NCBI GenBank assembly: GCA_023254645.1
Contig: JALRLA010000178.1
Span: 1 to 7,087 of the forward strand
DNA length: 7,087 nucleotides
Direction: 5' to 3'
Origin: Bacteroidia bacterium
GTDB lineage: Bacteria > Bacteroidota > Bacteroidia > NS11-12g > UBA955
The notes below the pieces were generated by a model. The model saw nothing but the letters and a program-made list of their open reading frames with translations, did not search any database and had not been told where the DNA came from. Position 1 is the first letter of the stretch, and each line of letters begins with the position of its first letter. Of this stretch, positions 1 through 6,783 are shown one piece after another. Made by a program: the position numbers and the translations under genes.

Positions 1-1
1 T

Positions 2-340
2 GCCGACAGCGCTGACAGTTTGGTGGGACGCGGCAAGAACTTTCGCGTGGGGGACATCATCACGGTGCTGTTAAGCGAGTCAGCGCAAGCCAACCGTTCT
101 CAAACACGCGACACATCTCGTGCCGCAACAAATTCTTTACCCAGTGGCGCCTCTACGAAGGTCGGCAACATCAGCCCGTTTTTGGATGGCATCAACCTCA
201 ATGAGAGCACCATCGAAAGTGCGGGTGCCGGTACGGCAGGTCAGAGCGCTACGTTGCGCGGCGAGGTCGCGGTGACCGTGGTCGACGTTTTGCCAAACGG
301 CAACTTGGTGCTGCGCGGTGAAAAGCAATTGACGTTACTG
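2..340 (+). CDS. flgH: Flagellar L-ring protein FlgH, internal fragment (foreign segment)
   Basis: FlgH forms the L-ring of the flagellar basal body in the outer membrane, where it acts as a bushing for the rod. The reading frame is open from base 2 and carries typical FlgH blocks: VGDIITVLLSESAQAN near the start, then a Ser/Thr/Asn-rich linker, then TLRGEVAVTVVDVLPNGNLV and LRGEKQLTL. The lipoprotein signal and the C-terminal third are absent. After LTL (about base 337) the family would continue with an EG-type turn and an I.VSG.VRP-like block. Instead the frame runs into unrelated residues and stops at 413–415, because the DNA there belongs to a histidine kinase read in another frame. The segment is GC-rich (60% in the first 60 bases) whereas the DNA after it is AT-rich. 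The sequence style suggests a betaproteobacterium. The family call is firm; the exact taxon is inference. Confidence 0.88.
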
Positions 341-345
341 GGAAA
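334..345. other. Chimeric junction: FlgH fragment to histidine-kinase fragment
   Basis: FlgH-like residues end at about base 337. Histidine-kinase-like residues begin at about base 343 (KIAEINRLFLETNLQELATL) in a different frame, on the same strand. In the kinase frame there is a stop at 319–321, so no fusion protein can be made. Base composition changes sharply here. Neither gene shows a natural end or start: FlgH lacks its C-terminus, and the kinase lacks its sensor and H-box. No IS element, att site or repeat is visible at the joint. An assembly or amplification chimera is the simplest explanation. Confidence 0.8.
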
Positions 346-852
346 ATCGCCGAAATCAACCGATTGTTTTTGGAAACCAATTTGCAAGAACTGGCAACGC
401 TTCAAAAAGAATTAGAATTCTGTCGCAAGTACATTCAAATCGAATCTTTGCGATTCAGTGATAGAAAATTCAATTTCACAGAAATACTCGACCCTAAGGT
501 TGATTTAAGAGAATGGAGCATTCCTCCATTGCTCTTTCAACCCGTTATTGAAAACGCCATCAAACATGGGTTACTTTTGGATTCCAGCAAAGGGGAATTG
601 CTAATTAGGGTCGTTCAAGGGTTAGACCCAAATTCGATAAACATAGAAATCTCCAATACAGGTCCTGGCCCCTCATTCAAACGATCGCATGGAACGCAAA
701 TGGGTTCGAAATTGGTAAAAGAGCGATTGGAACATTTCAACCGCTTGTACCAGCAAAAGTTCCATGCACAAGCTTCATCTGGATTTGATGCACTCCAGGA
801 AAATCGATATGTATTTTCACTAATGCTGCAAAAGACCTCGGTCAACCTTTGA
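340..852 (+). CDS. LytS/YehU-type sensor histidine kinase, C-terminal fragment
   Basis: This is the C-terminal half of a membrane sensor kinase of the type that phosphorylates LytTR-family response regulators. What is visible, in order: the linker helix LQKELEFCRKYIQIESLRF typical of the region after the phospho-accepting histidine; the motif IPPLLFQPVIENAIKHG, which is the N-box of the HATPase fold; the G1-like segment ISNTGPGP; and a G2-like helix GSKLVKERLEHFNRLY. The H-box (usually PHFLFN-like), the transmembrane sensor and any TPR region are missing upstream, removed by the junction at about 340. The first usable start is TTG 364, but this is not a natural start because homology-like residues extend upstream to about 343. 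The stop TGA is at 850–852. It converges on the next gene with an 11-bp overlap. No response regulator is in the window, so the partner is unknown. The family is clear; the signal sensed cannot be told. Confidence 0.85.
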   Translation, partial: GKIAEINRLFLETNLQELATLQKELEFCRKYIQIESLRFSDRKFNFTEILDPKVDLREWSIPPLLFQPVIENAIKHGLLLDSSKGELLIRVVQGLDPNSINIEISNTGPGPSFKRSHGTQMGSKLVKERLEHFNRLYQQKFHAQASSGFDALQENRYVFSLMLQKTSVNL

Positions 853-2179
853 ATTTCAAGTGGTTCACGATGTAGATAAACCTTCGTTTATCGGAAGGAT
901 CTCTTTTCCTCTCCAAAAGTCCATCGTGCTTCCTATTCAAATCAGCAATTATTCGGCTGCGCTTGAGCTTTCGGCTATCGTAATCAAATTCTTGGATGTG
1001 AAATAGATCATCCAATTCATCTTGACTATACTGCCGACTCCCTTTATTGTGTATCCGAATGGCTATTTCGTCTTCTGGCGACAAGACTAAGGGCGACTTG
1101 CCATCAACAAATCCTTGATTGAACTGAAATTCTCTTTTGTTTACTTTAAGATTGAACCGCTTTTCTATGACATACAAAAACAGCAGAAGAAGCAACCCCA
1201 ACCAATACACCAATCGTTCGGAGACAAAAGACAACTGGTCCATTCCATCATTTCCAGGGTTTAATGAGCTATTCAGATCATTCAGATCTACGTTCTCCTC
1301 TCTACAGTACTCATAAACAAAAGTGGACAAATCGGCTCGAACATACGGAAGCGAATCTTCGTATAGAATGATCAGACTATCTCCCATTATGTAAGACATC
1401 GCCTTTTCATTGTTCATCAAATTCACGCCTGTAAGCCCAAGTTCTGGTATGGCCATTAATGGCGGCCCACTGTTATTCAAATAGAATTTACCGGTTTTTT
1501 TATTTACTATGACTTCTTGAGATCTGGGCATCGTGGTTCCAACGAACCAATTTTCATTCTCAGCAGACAAACGATAATCAGAAGACTCCAAACCAATGTT
1601 TGGATCAAATGCATAACTGGCCCATTGCAAATTATGCAAATCAAGCACCCACATTTGGCTAACGATGCGAGGAAAATCAACATCGCGGCCTCTATATATA
1701 CTTCGAATGCAAAACAGCGAGTCGTTTCGTTCAAAACACAACAATGGGCTCCCTCCTGGAGAGGGCCCTTTTGTGAGAATCAGATCCCATTCTCTAGTGA
1801 TCCAATTGAAGCGAATGAGTTTGGAATGATCAGCCCAAAAACCATAACCACCCAATGCGTATAAATGCTTGTCGAACCAAAATAATTTTCTTCCAAAATT
1901 GTGACCATGAAAGGTGGATTGATCCAAACGCAAAAATCCAGGACGAGTGCTCTTATAGGAATACACATAATGCGTTCCATTGGGATTAATCAACAGAGAA
2001 TCGCCTGTTTCGATCACATCAATCAAAGAAACCTGAGCAGTATGACCGAATTCAGACAGGAAAAAAGTCTGAAAATTCAGCAATACCGAATGTTTCTGCT
2101 GGTCGGTAAAAGACCATGCCGTTTGGGAAATGAGACCCAAAATCAGCCCAACCAAATATTTACAAATCGACTTACTCAC
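842..2179 (-). CDS. Kelch-like periplasmic domain, one TM helix and winged-helix-like tail; function unknown
   Basis: This 445-residue protein is not recognised as a named family. It starts at GTG (2179–2177) and is immediately followed by a good signal peptide: a Lys-containing n-region, a hydrophobic core LVGLILGLISQTAWS, and likely cleavage near residue 23. Residues ~24–320 are probably periplasmic and contain kelch/beta-propeller-like repeats, such as LYALGGYGFW followed by IRFNWITREWDL (about 106–133) and MWVLDLHNLQW (about 176–186). One strong transmembrane helix lies at 323–338. The remaining ~100 residues are charged and cytoplasmic: YSQDELDDLF (394–403 region), RKLKRSRIIADLN, then LLERKRDPSDKRRFIYIV. 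The last block resembles the wing of MarR-type winged helices. This suggests a transmembrane sensor or regulator, but that is inference. The gene is AT-richer than the downstream receptor gene. It could also be annotated as a galactose-oxidase or kelch-repeat protein. No Shine-Dalgarno sequence is visible. Confidence 0.7.
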   Translation of the reverse strand: MSKSICKYLVGLILGLISQTAWSFTDQQKHSVLLNFQTFFLSEFGHTAQVSLIDVIETGDSLLINPNGTHYVYSYKSTRPGFLRLDQSTFHGHNFGRKLFWFDKHLYALGGYGFWADHSKLIRFNWITREWDLILTKGPSPGGSPLLCFERNDSLFCIRSIYRGRDVDFPRIVSQMWVLDLHNLQWASYAFDPNIGLESSDYRLSAENENWFVGTTMPRSQEVIVNKKTGKFYLNNSGPPLMAIPELGLTGVNLMNNEKAMSYIMGDSLIILYEDSLPYVRADLSTFVYEYCREENVDLNDLNSSLNPGNDGMDQLSFVSERLVYWLGLLLLLFLYVIEKRFNLKVNKREFQFNQGFVDGKSPLVLSPEDEIAIRIHNKGSRQYSQDELDDLFHIQEFDYDSRKLKRSRIIADLNRKHDGLLERKRDPSDKRRFIYIVNHLKFKG

Positions 2180-2375
2180 TGTTATTGTTGAGTTTTTAAA
2201 GGTAAAACACTCAAACGCATATTTCTCTGAACCAAGACGAACTATGTTATCAAGCCTCTAATTTATTTGCGAATTACACAGCCAACTAGTTGCGGCATAA
2301 CAATTTGTTGAGAATTTGTTCATTAGAGCATTGATTAACAAGCTTTTTTTTGCGTCAAACTATAAAACCATTTTT
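2180..2375. promoter_or_regulatory. Divergent intergenic region between the kelch-like gene and the outer-membrane receptor
   Basis: This 196-bp AT-rich spacer must hold the promoters of two divergently transcribed genes. I looked for the Bacteroidota sigma-factor elements (TTG at -33 and TAnnTTTG at -7). No perfect pair is present. Partial -7 matches are TTTATTTG at 2262–2269 and AGAATTTG at 2312–2319 on the plus strand, and TGCGTTTG (2218–2211) on the minus strand. An imperfect direct repeat, AATTTGTTGAG followed by AATTTGTTCAT, covers about 2303–2324. There is a run of eight T at 2344–2351. No clear Shine-Dalgarno precedes either start. That promoters lie here is certain from orientation, but their exact positions are not. 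Confidence 0.4.
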
Positions 2376-5300
2376 ATGAAAAAACTAGGATTAGTACTGT
2401 TGACTCTTGCCTCAAGTATGACTGCTTGGGCTCAAGTTACAACAGCTCACATGGGTGGTGTCATCAGCAATGGCACTAGCAGTGTGGAAGGTGCCAGCAT
2501 TTCTGCTGTTCTCACAACGACCAACGCCAAATACATTGGCGAGTCTAGAACGGGAGGTGTTTACGATTTATCCAACCTACAAGCAGGAGGTCCGTACACC
2601 GTGACTGTAACTGAAGCTGGCGGCAAATCTGTCACCATTAACAATGTTTACTTGCAGTTGGGTGAAACGTACCGCTTGGACGTAGACATGTCCCAAGACG
2701 GAGGTAGCATCGGCGCAGTGACCATTACAGGAAACCGCAAAGGAACTCAAACGGGCGCGAGCTTCAACATCAGCGGCCAAACCCTGAACACGTTGCCAAC
2801 CATCAGCCGCTCCATTAACGATTTCACTCGTCTGACTCCTCAAGCTGGCGGCAATAGTTCATTCAACGGGCGCGATGGCCGCATGAACAACATCACCATT
2901 GACGGTGCCAACTTCAACAACAACTTTGGTTTGAGTACCAACAACATGCCTGGCGGTGATGCCCAACCCATTTCATTGGACGCCATCGAAGCCGTTCAAG
3001 TAAACGTTTCCCCATTTGACGTTCGTCAAAGCAACTTCACCGGTGCTGGCGTGAACGCAATCACAAAGAGCGGTTCAAACGTTACTTCTGCATCCATTTA
3101 TTCCTTTGTTCGCAACCAGAATTTCAATGGAAACAAAATTGGAGATGTTGAATTGACCAACATCCCTGAATCTACATCCAACATCTTGGGCTTTCGCGTG
3201 GGCGGTGCCATTAAGCAAGACAAGCTGTTCTACTTCTTAAGCTATGAGCAAGAAGAGCGCAGTTTCCCAGGTTTATTATGGGAGCCAACCAACGCCAATT
3301 CTGACCCCACTAACCCCAATTTGTCTCGTGTTTTGGAAAGCGATTTAATTGCTGTTCAACAGCATTTGAAAGACAAATACGGGTACGAGACTGGCGCTTA
3401 TGCTGGTTTGGGCAACTTCTCAGTATCCAACTACAAGATTCTGGGCCGCTTGGATTGGAATTTGAGCGACAAGCACAAATTGACGGCTCGCTACAATTAT
3501 GTAGAAAACACCAACCAACAGGTAACCAATGGCAGATCAGCTCCAAATCCTCGTTCTTCATCTAACCGCTGGTCTCAAAACGCCATGAGCTACGAAAATA
3601 CCTTGTACGGTTTCTTGAATACTGTTGGGTCTATTTCTTTGGAGTTGAAGAGCAACTTGAACAAGCGCATAAACAACCAACTGTTGGTTACCCGCACCAA
3701 TGTTACCGATGCTCGCAACAGCGGTTCAGAGCCTTTCCCCTTTGTTGACATCAAAAAAGATGGCGACCAATACATCGCCTTCGGATACGAATTGTTCTCT
3801 TGGAACAATAAAGTAGTCAACAACACTACCTCTATCATTGACAACATCACCATGAACTTGAATCAGCACACCGTTACTGCGGGTGTTGCCTACGACAACA
3901 TGTATGTTGGAAACAGCTTTTTGCGCTACGGTACCAGTTACTACCGCTACGATTCATTGAATCAGTTCCTGAACGACATGCAACCTTCCGTATATGCCGT
4001 AACCTACGGCTACAACGGTGAGAAAAACCCTGTCGCTGAATTGGGTTTTGGTCAGTTGGCTGTATATGCTCAAGACGAATACCGTGTAAACCGCAATTTG
4101 AAAGTTACGGCTGGTGTTCGCGTTGACCGCCCCGTTTACCTCACTACGCCTTTGGCCAACGACGGTTTCTCCAAATATTACGACTCAGCCACCTTCAAAT
4201 CCCCCACAGGTGAAGACTACTTGTACAATCCTGCCAAATGGCCTGAAGCCAGCTTGTTGTTCTCTCCCCGTGTAGGTTTCAACTACGACGTGAAGGGTGA
4301 CAAGTCTCTGGTTGTACGTGGCGGAACAGGTATTTTCACCGGTCGTTTGCCATTCGTTTGGTACACCAACCAGCCCACCAATGCTTATGGCTTGCAAGCC
4401 ACTGTTGAATTGACCAACAAAGCTGCCTTGGATGCCGCTGGTGTATCTCAATTCAATGCTGACCCTTATGCTTATGTAGCCAACCTGCCCCAAACGCCAG
4501 CCAACTTGCCCAACGGTGCTTCTTTTGCCTTGGTTGACCAAAACTTCAAGTTCCCACAGGTATGGCGCACAAGCTTTGGCATCGACACCAAGCTTCCCGG
4601 CGACATCGACTTCACGGCCGATGTAATCTACAGCAAATCTGTGAATGACATTTACCAATTCGATGCCAACTTCAAAGGAGGCGATACTACCTTCTTCACT
4701 GGAACCGATTATGAAGTGGAAGCCTATAAAGATCGCTCCTCTCGTTCTTACACTGGTTCCGTTCGCAACGCCATGGTATTGGCAAACACCAACCAAGGTC
4801 ACGGCTTGAGCATTTCTGCTACCGCTTCCAAAACTTGGGATAACGGCATGAATGCGTTCTTGAGCTACTCCATGAACAACACCTATGACATCACCGCTAA
4901 CCCCGGTTCTCAAGCGGCTTCCGCTTGGAGCAACAACGCCATCGGAGGCATGACCAATCAAAACACTCCTGCTTTGGGAATTTCTCAATACTCTACGCCC
5001 AATCGTTTGGTGGGTGGTTTATCCTATAAAAAAGAATGGAACGACATGTTGGCTACCACATTCTCAGTGGTATATGAAGGGTACAACCAGGGTCGTTACA
5101 ACTATACTTACAGCAACGATATCAACAACGATGGCTTGACCAACGATTTGATCTTCGTACACAAAGGTTCTGACATCAACTTCAAAGACATCAAAAACTC
5201 AGCGGGTGACGTCATTGCTTCTGCCTCTGAGCAGGCCGCCGCTTGGGATGCTTTCGTTGCTCAAGATCCTTATTTGAGCCAGCACGTTGGTGAATACACC

Positions 5301-5621
5301 GAGCGCTATCAAGCCATCATGCCTTGGTTAAACCAATTGGATTTGGCCATTTACCAAGATATCGCCAAGAACATCAAAGGAAACAACCACAAGTTGCAAT
5401 TGAGCGCCAACATCTTGAACGTCGGTAATTTGCTGAACAGCAGCTGGGGCGTTCGCCAAATGTTGACCGTAAACAACGGAGCTGTTTTGAAATACAATTC
5501 GGCTGACAATACTTACAACTTCAACTTGGTAAACAACCAATTGGCAACTAGTAGCTTCCGTGATATCGTAAGCACAAGTTCCACTTGGGCCATGCAGTTG
5601 GGTGCTCGATACATCTTCTAA
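2376..5621 (+). CDS. Oar-like TonB-dependent outer-membrane receptor with carboxypeptidase-regulatory-like N-domain
   Basis: This 1081-residue protein is an outer-membrane beta-barrel of the Oar/TonB-dependent-receptor type, common in Bacteroidota for uptake of macromolecular or peptide substrates; the substrate here is unknown. The start is ATG 2376, because a signal peptide follows directly (MKKLGLVLLTLASSMTAWA, cleavage before Q20); the in-frame TTG at 2316 would bury it. Residues ~20–105 form a CarboxypepD_reg-like beta-sandwich (SVEGASISAVLTTTN, GVYDLSNLQAGGPYTVTV). The plug domain spans about 115–235, with RSINDFTRLTPQ, NNITIDGANFNNNFG and AGVNAITKSGSN. The rest is barrel strands rich in aromatic and Asn residues. 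An Asp/Asn-rich loop, DINNDGLTNDLIF, lies near residue 915, and the chain ends in a barrel-type strand with terminal Phe (GARYIF). No SusD-like partner is adjacent, so it is not a SusC/SusD pair. It is followed by a strong terminator and is probably monocistronic. Confidence 0.9.
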   Translation: MKKLGLVLLTLASSMTAWAQVTTAHMGGVISNGTSSVEGASISAVLTTTNAKYIGESRTGGVYDLSNLQAGGPYTVTVTEAGGKSVTINNVYLQLGETYRLDVDMSQDGGSIGAVTITGNRKGTQTGASFNISGQTLNTLPTISRSINDFTRLTPQAGGNSSFNGRDGRMNNITIDGANFNNNFGLSTNNMPGGDAQPISLDAIEAVQVNVSPFDVRQSNFTGAGVNAITKSGSNVTSASIYSFVRNQNFNGNKIGDVELTNIPESTSNILGFRVGGAIKQDKLFYFLSYEQEERSFPGLLWEPTNANSDPTNPNLSRVLESDLIAVQQHLKDKYGYETGAYAGLGNFSVSNYKILGRLDWNLSDKHKLTARYNYVENTNQQVTNGRSAPNPRSSSNRWSQNAMSYENTLYGFLNTVGSISLELKSNLNKRINNQLLVTRTNVTDARNSGSEPFPFVDIKKDGDQYIAFGYELFSWNNKVVNNTTSIIDNITMNLNQHTVTAGVAYDNMYVGNSFLRYGTSYYRYDSLNQFLNDMQPSVYAVTYGYNGEKNPVAELGFGQLAVYAQDEYRVNRNLKVTAGVRVDRPVYLTTPLANDGFSKYYDSATFKSPTGEDYLYNPAKWPEASLLFSPRVGFNYDVKGDKSLVVRGGTGIFTGRLPFVWYTNQPTNAYGLQATVELTNKAALDAAGVSQFNADPYAYVANLPQTPANLPNGASFALVDQNFKFPQVWRTSFGIDTKLPGDIDFTADVIYSKSVNDIYQFDANFKGGDTTFFTGTDYEVEAYKDRSSRSYTGSVRNAMVLANTNQGHGLSISATASKTWDNGMNAFLSYSMNNTYDITANPGSQAASAWSNNAIGGMTNQNTPALGISQYSTPNRLVGGLSYKKEWNDMLATTFSVVYEGYNQGRYNYTYSNDINNDGLTNDLIFVHKGSDINFKDIKNSAGDVIASASEQAAAWDAFVAQDPYLSQHVGEYTERYQAIMPWLNQLDLAIYQDIAKNIKGNNHKLQLSANILNVGNLLNSSWGVRQMLTVNNGAVLKYNSADNTYNFNLVNNQLATSSFRDIVSTSSTWAMQLGARYIF

Positions 5622-5638
5622 AATTTCTATGACTCTAC

Positions 5639-5668
5639 AAAAAGGGCTCCCAAATGGGAGCCCTTTTT
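5639..5668 (+). terminator. Intrinsic terminator after the outer-membrane receptor gene
   Basis: A perfect inverted repeat has 13-bp arms (AAAAAGGGCTCCC at 5639–5651, complementary arm at 5656–5668) around an AAAT loop. The descending arm ends in TTTTT. It lies 17 bp after the TAA stop of the receptor gene. The A-tract on the left arm would also give a U-tract in antisense transcripts, so it could work both ways. It separates the receptor from the surE cluster, which therefore needs its own promoter downstream or within the repeat. Confidence 0.93.
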
Positions 5669-5683
5669 GCTTTCGGTATTGCC

Positions 5684-5691
5684 TACTTTTG
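5684..5691 (+). promoter_or_regulatory. Candidate Bacteroidota -7 element (TACTTTTG) just before surE
   Basis: TACTTTTG is an exact match to the Bacteroidota TAnnTTTG -7 consensus, and lies 4 bp before the chosen surE ATG at 5696. The only upstream TTG (5667–5669) is 14 bp away, shorter than the usual ~19–21 bp, and sits at the foot of the terminator hairpin. If used, transcription would start at or very near the ATG and give a leaderless mRNA. The match is short and could be chance. Confidence 0.3.
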
Positions 5692-5695
5692 TTTC

Positions 5696-6487
5696 ATGAG
5701 TCTTCGCCCCTTGATATTGGTTAGCAATGACGACGGCATCACCGCACCGGGTATTCGCGCCCTTGTAGAGGTTGCCTTAGAATTCGGTGATGTTTTGGTG
5801 GTAGCCCCTGACAAACCCCAAAGTGCCATGGGACATGCCATCACCATCAACCAACCCATTCGACTGGTTGAAACACACAACTTCGACTGCAGCGTACCCC
5901 ATCAACAGCATAGCTTGCGCACTTATCAGTGCAGCGGCACTCCCGTTGACTGCGTAAAAATCGCTATAGACAAACTCCTGGATCGCCGCCCTGACATCAT
6001 GCTCAGCGGTATCAATCACGGCAGCAACGCCTCCATCAATGTCATTTACAGTGGCACCATGAGCGCCGCCGTAGAAGCCTCTATCGATGGCATGAAAGCC
6101 ATTGGCTTTTCCTTGTGTGATTATGCTTGGGAAGCCGATTTTGAACCCGCCAAAGCCATCATTCGCAAATTGGTAACCGAATACCTCAACCGCGAACTTC
6201 CCTATGGAACCTTGTTGAATGTCAATATGCCCAGAGGTGATATCAAAGGCATCAAAGTATGCCGCCAAGCTTCGGCCAAATGGAAGGAAGACTTTGACAA
6301 ACGAGTCGATCCTTTCGGTCGCAACTATTATTGGATGACCGGTCAATTCATAAACGAAGACCATGGCCAAGACACCGATGAATACGCTTTGAGTCAAGGC
6401 TATGCCTCCGTCGTACCTACCCAATTTGACCTTACCGATCACAATCGCATAGGAACCCTGAATCAATGGGGTTTGGACCGCATATGA
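5696..6487 (+). CDS. surE: 5'/3'-nucleotidase SurE
   Basis: SurE is a divalent-metal-dependent phosphatase that removes phosphate from nucleoside monophosphates and is linked to stationary-phase and stress survival. The 263-residue protein is close to the usual family length. Signature blocks are all present: ILVSNDDGITAPGI with the metal-binding Asp pair D12–D13; VVAPDKPQSAMGHAIT with S43; CSGTPVDCVKIAID; LSGINHGSNASINVIYSG with the metal-ligand Asn N107; and LLNVNMP. No expected catalytic or metal residue appears missing. I chose ATG 5696 (MSLRPLILVSNDDG) because the longer in-frame start at 5654 lies inside the terminator stem and adds residues atypical of SurE. The stop overlaps the next gene's start as ATGA at 6484–6487, so translation is probably coupled. 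It is the first gene of a cluster with a small membrane protein and lpxB. Confidence 0.96.
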   Translation: MSLRPLILVSNDDGITAPGIRALVEVALEFGDVLVVAPDKPQSAMGHAITINQPIRLVETHNFDCSVPHQQHSLRTYQCSGTPVDCVKIAIDKLLDRRPDIMLSGINHGSNASINVIYSGTMSAAVEASIDGMKAIGFSLCDYAWEADFEPAKAIIRKLVTEYLNRELPYGTLLNVNMPRGDIKGIKVCRQASAKWKEDFDKRVDPFGRNYYWMTGQFINEDHGQDTDEYALSQGYASVVPTQFDLTDHNRIGTLNQWGLDRI

Positions 6488-6783
6488 TGAAATTCAATAT
6501 TCCCCAATTCATTCTGGGCCTCATCTTGGGCCTGATGGCACCTCCACTTATTGGCGCCGGGGTTGCCGCTGCTCAAGGCGTTCACTTTGGCAACTTTCTT
6601 TGGGCCATTAGCCACATGGAATGGTATTACAACAGCATGTTTCAATTGGGAATTGCCACCAATATCGGCTTGTTCTTCCTCTTGATTCGCAAAGACGAGT
6701 TGTTGTATTTCAACCGCGGATGGATGATAGCTAGCATTGTCTGCACCTTATGGGCCGTTTTCATTGAGGTTCAAAGATTCTGA
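6484..6783 (+). CDS. Small three-helix inner-membrane protein between surE and lpxB; function unknown
   Basis: This is a 99-residue protein with three predicted transmembrane segments: about residues 7–29 (FILGLILGLMAPPLIGAGVA), 50–68 (MFQLGIATNIGLFFLLI) and 78–96 (GWMIASIVCTLWAVFIEVQ). A short loop between the first two carries aromatic residues (HMEWYY), and a charged loop, RKDELLYFNRG, precedes the third helix. ATG 6484 overlaps the surE stop as ATGA. ATG 6487 directly after is equally possible, and an in-frame ATG at 6466 inside surE is less likely. Its TGA shares one base with the lpxB ATG (TGATG). I do not recognise the family. Its position inside a translationally coupled surE–lpxB unit suggests an envelope role, but this is inference from context only. 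Confidence 0.85.
   Translation: MMKFNIPQFILGLILGLMAPPLIGAGVAAAQGVHFGNFLWAISHMEWYYNSMFQLGIATNIGLFFLLIRKDELLYFNRGWMIASIVCTLWAVFIEVQRF

Noticed and set aside
20..415. A complete short FlgH protein of 131 residues ending at 415
   Set aside because: Residues after about base 337 come from out-of-frame histidine-kinase DNA. The start at base 20 is only an internal GTG, as family-like residues continue upstream to base 2.
875..892. Hairpin GATAAAC-CTTC-GTTTATC as an intrinsic terminator for the histidine kinase
   Set aside because: The stem is only 7 bp and AT-rich, no U-tract follows directly, and it lies within the coding sequence of the convergent gene. It is kept only as a possibility in the overlap finding.
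2303..2324. Imperfect direct repeat AATTTGTTGAG / AATTTGTTCAT as an operator
   Set aside because: It is only two short AT-rich copies with no symmetry, and could easily be chance in this AT-rich spacer.
4185..4988. Long open minus-strand frame (267 codons) inside the receptor gene
   Set aside because: It is antisense to a convincing outer-membrane receptor. Its translation is rich in G, V, S and R with no domain, signal peptide or membrane segment, as expected of a shadow frame.
5777..6466. Long open minus-strand frame (229 codons) opposite surE
   Set aside because: SurE motifs on the plus strand are complete and conserved. The antisense product has no recognisable motif.
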